A stretch of DNA of 64,000 bases, taken from NCBI RefSeq assembly GCF_007565055.1, contig NC_044565.1:43681711-43745710 (forward strand), given 5' to 3'. This DNA is from Rhinopithecus roxellana. Lineage: Eukaryota > Chordata > Mammalia > Primates > Cercopithecidae. Positions within the stretch are counted from its first letter, which is position 1. Each line of letters begins with the position of its first letter. Positions 57,000-64,000 of this stretch are shown here, one piece after another. A model generated the notes under the pieces. The model saw only the letters and a list, made by a program, of their open reading frames with translations, ran no database searches and was not told the origin of the DNA. The position numbers and the translations under genes were made by a program.

Positions 57000-58580
57000 G
57001 TATATACAGTGTACAAATTATAAGTGATTCTGAATTCTTATAGCTAAATGAATTTTTACGAAGGGAACACCCTATGTGACCACTACATATTTAAGAAACG
57101 GAACTCTATCTGCAGCCCCAGAAGCCACCTATTCCACACCCTGTCATTATTCCTCACTCCCAAATGTAACCATTGTGTGACTTCTAACATTCTAGATTAT
57201 GGCTATGATACTCTATATTATTGTTAGATTTTTCGAAACCTCTGGATTATGCTTGTATTTGAATTTTATATAAATGATTCATTTATTAGGTATTCTTTTA
57301 TGTCTAGCCAAGTTTGCTCAAATTGTGTCTATGAAATTCATACATATATAGCAGTATTTTGTTAATTATTGAAGCTGCTTTACTATTATATTGTATAGTT
57401 TTCTATACATACTCTTGATAGATATTTATCTCTTTCTTGTTTTTGGCAAATAGGCAATTAACGCTGTACTACATGCCTTTTTAGTGAACATATATATGCA
57501 TTTCTAACATACCAGTGAATGAGCCTGTTATGTTATGTGATGTGCATATATCTGACTTTAATAGATGCTACCAGTTTTCCAAAGTAGTTGTACCCGTAGA
57601 CGGTGCCATCTGCAGTTTGAGAGCTCCACTTGTTTCACATCTCCATCATCACTTTGAATTATCAGGGTTTTCTAATTCCAGCCATTCAAAGGGTGTATAG
57701 TAGTATTTTATAATAACAAAGTTGTTTTCATATGTTTATTGGTCATCTTGATCTTTTGATTTGTGAAGTGTCTGTTGAAGCTACTTGCCTATTTTTCTAT
57801 TTTTTTCTCTTTTTTAAATTTCATATAGGAGTTACTTATACATCCTGAATTGAGTTCCTTTGTTAGGTATGTGTATTTCAGATTTCTTCTAGAGTATAGC
57901 TTGCATTTTTGTTCTTTTAATGACATTGTTGATACAAAGACATTCTTAATTTTGATGCAGTTTAATTTATCCATCTTTTCCAACTGTAACTTGGGCTTTT
58001 TGTATCCTATGTAGAAAGAAACATTAAACTGTATTACCTTGTAGAGGCTTTCTTGTTTATCTTTCACAGTAGGTATATACATTAAGGTTCGTGTTTTATA
58101 CATTTTCACTTTTGACCTAGTACCAATAATTGAAAGATCATCCTTTTTTGCTATACTGTTGTATATAAGCTGTATGATCTTTTCCATTAATCAAGTAATT
58201 GTATGTTTATGGGACGTTTATAGACTTGTTCTGATATCTGCATTTTCTTTTACTAGTCCACACATATGTTCTTACTGAATGTCTATAATCAATCTTGCTC
58301 ACAGGAAGTACCAAGATTTTATATTTGTTCTTCTACATTGCCTTATCATTTATGGTCCTTTATACTTCTACCAAAACATTATATCACAAACTGATTTTAG
58401 GCCTTCTAAAAAATTCTTTCATCAATGTTGTGTGGAATAATTAATATGTATTAGGTAGGTTTTGGTGCAATTTTAATTTATAGCATTTTAAAACTTCCAT
58501 TTTTAAACTGATATTTCCAGTATATTAAACATAGATTTTGTGTATCCTATATTCAGCTCCCTTGCTGAATCGCTGATTTT
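57000..58580 (-). mobile_element. Old L1M (L1ME/HAL1-type) 3' region and ORF2
   Basis: A long antisense piece: AAATGAATTTTTACGAAGGG, CCCAGAAGCCACCTATTCC and TCTAACATTCTAGATTATGG (3'UTR), then CCAGTTTTCCAAAGTAGTTG, TTGTGAAGTGTCTGTTGAAG and TTAATTTTGATGCAGTTTAA (ORF2). All frames are broken. Confidence 0.65.
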
Positions 58581-58799
58581 TAAATTAATAATTTTAAAAT
58601 TAATATTGATACTGATTATTTAATGTTGATAATCAATAATTAATGACTTATGAACAATTGATATATTAGTTTATTGCTAAATAAATTTAAATTACTTTTT
58701 TATTTTTATATATAACTATGTTTTTAATGAATAATAGCAGTTTTATGATATTTTCCCCAATTTTATATATTTATATGTTCTTTTTACCTTATTACCATG
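58581..58799. repeat. AT-rich low-complexity stretch
   Basis: About 200 bp of nearly pure A/T with repeated TTAATAATT-type words between two L1 pieces. Confidence 0.7.
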
Positions 58800-59254
58800 A
58801 TTAGAAAGTACAGAATACATTGCTGTTAACTCTATCACCATGCTTACTTATTCATCCTGTCTAACTGAAACTTTGTACCTTTTGACCAACACCCCCTTAG
58901 TCTCTGGCAATTACAATTCGTCTCTGTAAATCTGTGAGTTCAACTTTTTTCAGAGTTCACATATAAGTAAGGATCATGCAGTATTTCTTCCTGTGGTTGA
59001 CTCAGTTCACTTAGTGTTACGTTTTTGAGATTCATCCATATTGTTGCAAATGACAGGATTTTCTTCTTTTTTAAAAGCTGAATAATTCGATTGCATACAT
59101 AAATACCACATTTTCTTCATTCATCTGTTGGACATAGGTTGATTCTATGTCTTGGCTATAGCGATAATGCAGCAATAAACATGGTAGTTCACATATCTTT
59201 TCACAATACTAATTTTAATTACTTTGGATATACATTCAGAAGTGTGGTAGTCCT
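58800..59254 (-). mobile_element. L1M (L1MA/L1MB-type) 3' end, cut by a younger L1
   Basis: Antisense phrases ATTGCTGTTAACTCTATCAC, TGTCTAACTGAAACTTTGTA, CACATATAAGTAAGGATCAT, GTTGCAAATGACAGGATTTT, and GATTCTATGTCTTGGCTATA. It is interrupted at about 59255 by the L1P insertion; its 5' continuation would lie beyond the window. Confidence 0.75.
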
Positions 59255-59471
59255 ATTTTAATTTTTTATTATACTTTAAGTTCTGGAGTACATGTGCAGA
59301 ATGTTCACATTTGTTACATAGGTATACATGTGCCATGGTGGTTTGCTGCACACATCAACCCATCATCTACATTAGGTATTTCTCCTAATGCTATTCCTCC
59401 CCTACCCCGTAAACCCCTGACAGGCCCCGGTGTGTGATGTTCCCCTCCCTGTGTCCACGTGTTCTTATTGT

Positions 59472-62400
59472 TCAACTCCCACTTATGAGTGAGAACATGT
59501 GGTGTTGGTTTTCTGTTCTTGTGTTAGTTACTGAAATTGATGGTTTCCAGATCCATCCATGTCCCTGCAAAGGACATTAACTCATCTTTTTTTATGACTG
59601 CATAGTATTCCATGGTGTATATGTGCCACATTTTCTGTATCCAGTCTCTCATTGATGGGCATTTGGGTTGGTTCTAAGTCTTCGCTATTGTGTACGTGCC
59701 ACAATAAACATACGTGTGCATGTGTCTTTATAGTAGAATGATTTATAAACCTTTGGGTATATACCCAGTAATGGGATTGCTGGGTCAAATGGTATTTCTG
59801 GTTCTAGATCCTTGAGGAATTGCTACACTGTCTTCTACAATGGTTCAACTAATATACACTCCTACCAACAGTGTGAAAGCATTCCAGTTTCTCCACAGTC
59901 CCTCCAGCATCTGTTGTTTCCTGACTTTTTAATGATTGCCATTCTGACTGGTGTGAGATAGTACCTGATTATGGTTTTGACTAGTGATAGCGAGCATTTT
60001 TTCATGGCTGTTGGCTGCATAAATGTTGTCTTTTGAAAAGTTCCTGTTCATATCCTTTGCCCACTTTTTGATGGGGTTGGTTTTTTTTTCTTGTAAATTT
60101 AAGTTCTTTGTAGATCTGGATATTAGCCCTTTGTCAGATGGATAGATTGCAAAAATTTTCTCCCATTCTGTAGGTTGCCTGTTCACTCTGATGATAGTTT
60201 CTTTTGCTGTGCAGAAGCTGTTTAGTTTAATTAGATCCCATTTGTTAATTTTGGCTTTTGTTGCCATTGCTTTTAGTGTTTTACTCATGAAGTCTTTGCC
60301 CATGCCTAGGTTTTTTTTAGGGTTTTTATGGTTTTAGGGGTTACATTTAAGTCTTTAATCTATCTTGAGTTAATTTTTGTGTAAGGTGTAAGGTAGGGGA
60401 CCGATTTCAGTTTTCTGCATATGGCTAGCCAGTTTTCCCAACACCATTTATTAAATAGGGAATCCTTTCCCCATTGCTTGTTTTGGTCAGGTTTGTCAAA
60501 GATCAGATGCTTGTCGATGTGTGGCATTATTTCTGAGGCCTCTGTTCTGTTCGTGGTCTATATATCTGTTTTGGTACTAGCACCATGCTGTTTTGGTTAC
60601 TGTAGCTTTGTAGTATAGTTTGAAGTCAGGTAGCATGATGCCTCCAGCTTTGTTCTTTTTGCTTAGGATTGTCTTGGCTATGCAGGCTCATTTTTGGTTC
60701 CATATGAAATTTAAAGAAGTTTTTTTCTAATTCTGTGAAGAAAATCAATGGTAGTTTGATGGGGATAGCATTGAATCTATAAATTACTTTGGGCAGTATG
60801 GCCATTTTCATGATATTGATTCTTCCTATCCATGAGCATGGAATGTTTTTCCATTTGTTTGTGTCCTCTCTTATTTCCTTGAGCAGTGGTATGTAGTCCT
60901 CCTTGAAGGGGTACTTCACATCCCTTGTAAGTTGTATTTCTAGGTATTTTATTCTCTTTCAAGCAATTGTGAATGGGAGTTCACTCATGATTTTGTTCTG
61001 TTTGTCTATTATTGGTGTATAGGAATGCTTGTGATTTTTGCACATTGATTTTGTATCCCGAGACTTTGCTGAAGTTGCTTATCCACCTAAGGAGATTTTT
61101 GGCTGAGACAATGGAGTTTTCTAAATATAGAATCATGTCATCTGCAGAGACAATTTGACTTCCTCTCTTCCTGTTTGAATACTCTTTCTTTCTCTTGCCT
61201 GATTGCCCTGGCCAGAACTTCCAATACTATGTTGAATAGGAGTGGTGAGAGAGGGCATGTTTGTTTTTGTGCCGGTTTTCAAAGGGAATGCTTCCAGTTG
61301 TTGCCCATTCAGTATAATATTGGCTGTGAGTTTGTCATAAATAGCTCTTATTATTTTGAGGTACGTTGCATCAATATCTAGTTTATTGAGACTTTTTAGC
61401 ATGAAGCTGTGTTGACTTTTGTCGAAGGCCTTTTCTACATCTATTGAGATAATTGTGTGATTTTTGTCATTGGTTCTGTTTGTGATGGATTACGTTTATT
61501 GATTTACATATGTTGAACCAGACTTACATCCCAGGGATGAAGCCGACTGAAATGTGGATAAGCTTTTTGATGTGCTGCTGAATTTGGTTTGCCAGTATTT
61601 TATTGAGAATTTTTGCATTGATGTTAATCAGGGATATTGGCCTGATTTTTTTTATTGTTGTCTCTGCCAGGTTTTGGTATCAGGGTGATGCTGGCCTCAT
61701 AAAATGACTTGGGGGGATTCCCTCTTTTTCTATTGTTTGAAATAGTTTCAGAAGAAATGGTACCAACTCCTCTTTGTACCTCTGGTAGAATTTGGCTGTG
61801 AATCCTTCTTGTCCTGTGCTTTTTTTGGTTGGTAGGCTATTAATTACTGCCTCAATTTCAGAACTTTTTATTGTACTATTCTATTCAGGGATTCCACTTC
61901 TTCCTGGTTTAGACTTGGGAGAATGTATGTGTCCAGGAATTTATCCATTTCTTCTAGATTTTCTAGTTTATTCACGTAGAAGTGTTTATAGTATTCTTTG
62001 ATGGTACTTTGTATTTCTGTGGGATCAGTAGTGATAGCCTCTTTATCATTTTTTATTGCATTTATTTGATTCTTCTCTCTTTATAAGTCTAGATAGTGGT
62101 CTATCTATTTTGTTGATCTTTTCAAAAAACCAGCTCCTGGATTCATTGATTTTTTTTATTTTTGAAGGGTTTTTTTATGTCTATATCTCCTTCAGTTCTG
62201 CTCTGATCTTAGTTATTTCTTGTTTTCTACTAAATTTTTAATTTGTTTGCTCTTGCTTCTCTAGTTCTTTTAATTGTGATGTTACGCTATTGATTATTGG
62301 ATCTTTCCTGCTTTCTCTTGTGGGCATTTAGTGCTATAAAATTTCCACTAAATACTGCTTTAGCTTTGTCCCAGAGATTCTGGTACATTGTGTCTTTGTT

Positions 62401-63234
62401 CTCATTGGTTTCAAAGAATTTATTTATTTTTGCCTTAATTTTGTTATTTACCCAGTAGTCATTTAGGAGCAGGTTGTTCAGTTTCCATGTAGTTGTGAGG
62501 TTTTGCGTGAGTTTCTTAATCCTGAGTTCTAATTTGATGGCACTGTGGTCTGAGAGACTGTTACGATTTCCGTACTTCTGCATTTTCTAAGGAGTGTTTT
62601 ACTTCTAATTATGTGGTCAATTTTAGAATAAGTGCGATGTGGTGCTAAGAAGAATGTATATTCTGTTGATTTGGGTTGGAGAGTCATGTAGATGTCTATT
62701 AGGTCTGCTTGATTCAGAGCTGAATTCATGTCCTGAATACCCTTGTTAATTTTCTGTCTTGCTGATCTGCCTAATATTGAAAGTGGGATGTTAAAGTCTT
62801 CTACTATTTTGTGTGGGAGTCTAAGTCTCCTTGTAGGTCTCTTAAGAACTTGCTTTATGAATCTGGGTACTCCTGTATTGGGTGCATGTATATTTAGGAT
62901 AGTTAGTTCTTCTTCTTGCATCGATCCCTTTACCATTATGTAATGCCCTTCTTTGTCTCTTTTGATCTTTGTTGGTTTAAAGTCTGTTTCATCAGAGACT
63001 AGGATTGTAACCCCTGCTTTTTATTTTTGGCTTTCCATTGTCTTGGTAAATATTCCTCCATCCCTTTATTTTGAGCCTATGTGTGTCTTTGCATGTTAGA
63101 TGGGTCTCCTGAATACAGCACATTGATGCATCTTGACTCTTTATCCAATTTGCCAGTCTGTGTCTTTTAATTGGGGCATTTAGCCCATTTATATTTAAGT
63201 TTAATATTGTCATGTGTGAATTTGATCCTGTCAT
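59472..63234 (-). pseudogene. Decayed L1 ORF2
   Basis: Begins at 63234 with an intact N-terminus (MTGSNSHMTILNLNINGLN; N14 and E43 present) and ends at a stop at 59472. Recognisable pieces in order: endonuclease (62992-63234, 62529-62936, 62287-62583), reverse transcriptase (61133-61402, 60626-60919) and C-terminus (59929-60303). The span is 3763 nt, 65 nt shorter than in the young L1, so small deletions dominate. It cannot encode a working protein. Confidence 0.9.
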
Positions 63235-63307
63235 TATGATGCTAGCTGGTTATTTTACCCATTAGTTGATGCAGTTTCTTCAGAGTGTCAATGGTCTTTA
63301 TGATTTG

Positions 63308-64000
63308 TTACATTTTTTCAGTGGCTGGTACCGGTTGTTCCTTTCCATGTTTAGTGCTTCCTTCAGGAACTCCTGTAATGCAGGTCTGGTGGTGACAAAA
63401 TCTCTCAGCATTTGCTTGTCTGTAAAGGATTTTATTTCTCCTTTGCTTGTGAAGCTTAGTTTGGCTGGATATAAAATTTTGGTTTGAAAATTCTTTAAGA
63501 ATGTTGAATATTGGCCCCCCTCTCTTCTGGCTTGGAGGCTTTCTGCAGAGAGATCTGCTGTTAGTCTGATGGGCTTCCCTTTGTGGATAACCCAACCTTT
63601 CTCTGGCTGCCCGTAATATTTTTTCCTTTATTTCAACCTTGGTGAATCTGATGATTATGTATCTTGGGGTTGCTCTTCTTGAGGAGTATCTTTGTGGTGG
63701 TCTCTGTATCTTCTGAATTTGAATGTTGGCCTGCCTTGCTAGGTTGGAGAAATTCTCCTGGATAATATCCTGAAGAGTGTTTTCCAACTTGGTTCCATTC
63801 TCCTCATCACTTTCAGGTACACCAATCAAACACAGGTTTGGTCTTTTTACATAGTCTTCCTTGGAGGCTTTGTTTGTTCATTTTCATTCTTTTTTTCCCT
63901 CTAATTTAGTCTTCACACTTTATTTCTTTAAGTTGATCTCCAATCTCTGATATCCTTTCTATCCTATCTATCAACAGCTTGATAGATTCAGCTGTTGATA
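63308..64000 (-). pseudogene. Decayed L1 ORF1, C-terminal part
   Basis: The RRM start (a LIGVPE-like IGVPESDEENG segment at about 63829) and the C-terminal domain are recognisable down to 63308. At least one frameshift replaces the region after ADLS by a different frame. The coiled coil and N-terminus are partly or wholly outside the window. Confidence 0.85.

Larger units (their letters stand above)
59255..64000 (-). mobile_element. Older L1P element, 3' 4.75 kb (continues past window end)
   Basis: A primate L1 in the same orientation as the one at 32257-38442 and alignable with it throughout, but older: both ORFs are broken by several frameshifts and stops. The 3' end (TTATACTTTAAGTTCTGG) is at about 59255 and the ORF2 start is at 63234. 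The ORF1 start would lie near 64310, outside the window. Confidence 0.92.

Noticed and set aside
57789..58187. 132-codon minus-strand frame
   Set aside because: It lies within an antisense L1M ORF2 piece that has several breaks; it is at most an L1 remnant, not a host gene.
63969..64000. 10-bp inverted repeat TATCAACAGC / GCTGTTGATA at the window end
   Set aside because: It falls in the coiled-coil part of L1 ORF1, where glutamine/leucine heptads give short complementary words; no reason to think it is functional.
1..64000. A previously undescribed multi-gene system
   Set aside because: All sizeable coding potential belongs to known LINE-1 and MaLR elements; no cluster of unknown genes, no RNA gene array and no host gene was found.

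Overview
Organism. This is nuclear DNA of a catarrhine primate, most likely an Old World monkey (macaque, baboon or guenon type). It is AT-rich and packed with LINE-1, Alu, L2, MIR, MaLR LTR and DNA-transposon sequence, and has no operons or compact genes. The lineage call rests mainly on the Alu at 5627-5922. On its own strand it reads CTCAAGCC near the start and GAGATCCGGCC in the right arm, which are variants typical of cercopithecid AluY (AluYRa-type) rather than human AluY. A nearly intact L1 whose details differ from the human copy agrees with this. No ordinary protein-coding gene, tRNA, rRNA or CRISPR array was recognised; the window looks like a gene desert or a very large intron. Layout. 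1-5.6 kb: non-repetitive sequence with ancient L2 and MIR remnants, one possible 34-nt micro-exon at 155-188 and a perfect 13-bp hairpin. 5.6-5.9 kb: young AluY. 6-16 kb: mostly unique sequence with three stretches (about 6.54-7.44, 10.43-11.06 and 15.05-16.16 kb) that look like conserved non-coding elements, plus a solo LTR. 16.6-31 kb: old L1, L2, MIR, Alu, hAT and Tigger-like repeats and an MST LTR retrotransposon that has lost most of its interior. 32.26-38.44 kb: a full-length, evolutionarily young LINE-1 on the minus strand, with 5'UTR promoter, ORF1, ORF2, G-rich 3'UTR and poly(A). 38.4-40.7 kb: an ancient ORF1-bearing LINE (HAL1 or L1M type). 43.0-45.3 kb: a complete THE1 element with two LTRs and a 5-bp target duplication. 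45-59 kb: mostly unique sequence with L2, MIR and L1M pieces. 59.26-64 kb: an older L1P element, also on the minus strand, running off the window end. Function. The only coding potential with a clear biochemical meaning belongs to mobile elements. The young L1 keeps the canonical lengths of ORF1 (338 codons) and ORF2 (1275 codons) if exactly one missing base is counted in each, and the visible endonuclease and reverse-transcriptase catalytic residues are present. No previously undescribed multi-gene system is visible. The points most worth checking are the near-intact L1 with its two single-base gaps, the ORF0 remnant in its antisense promoter, the putative regulatory stretches, the micro-exon candidate and several strong DNA-structure motifs.
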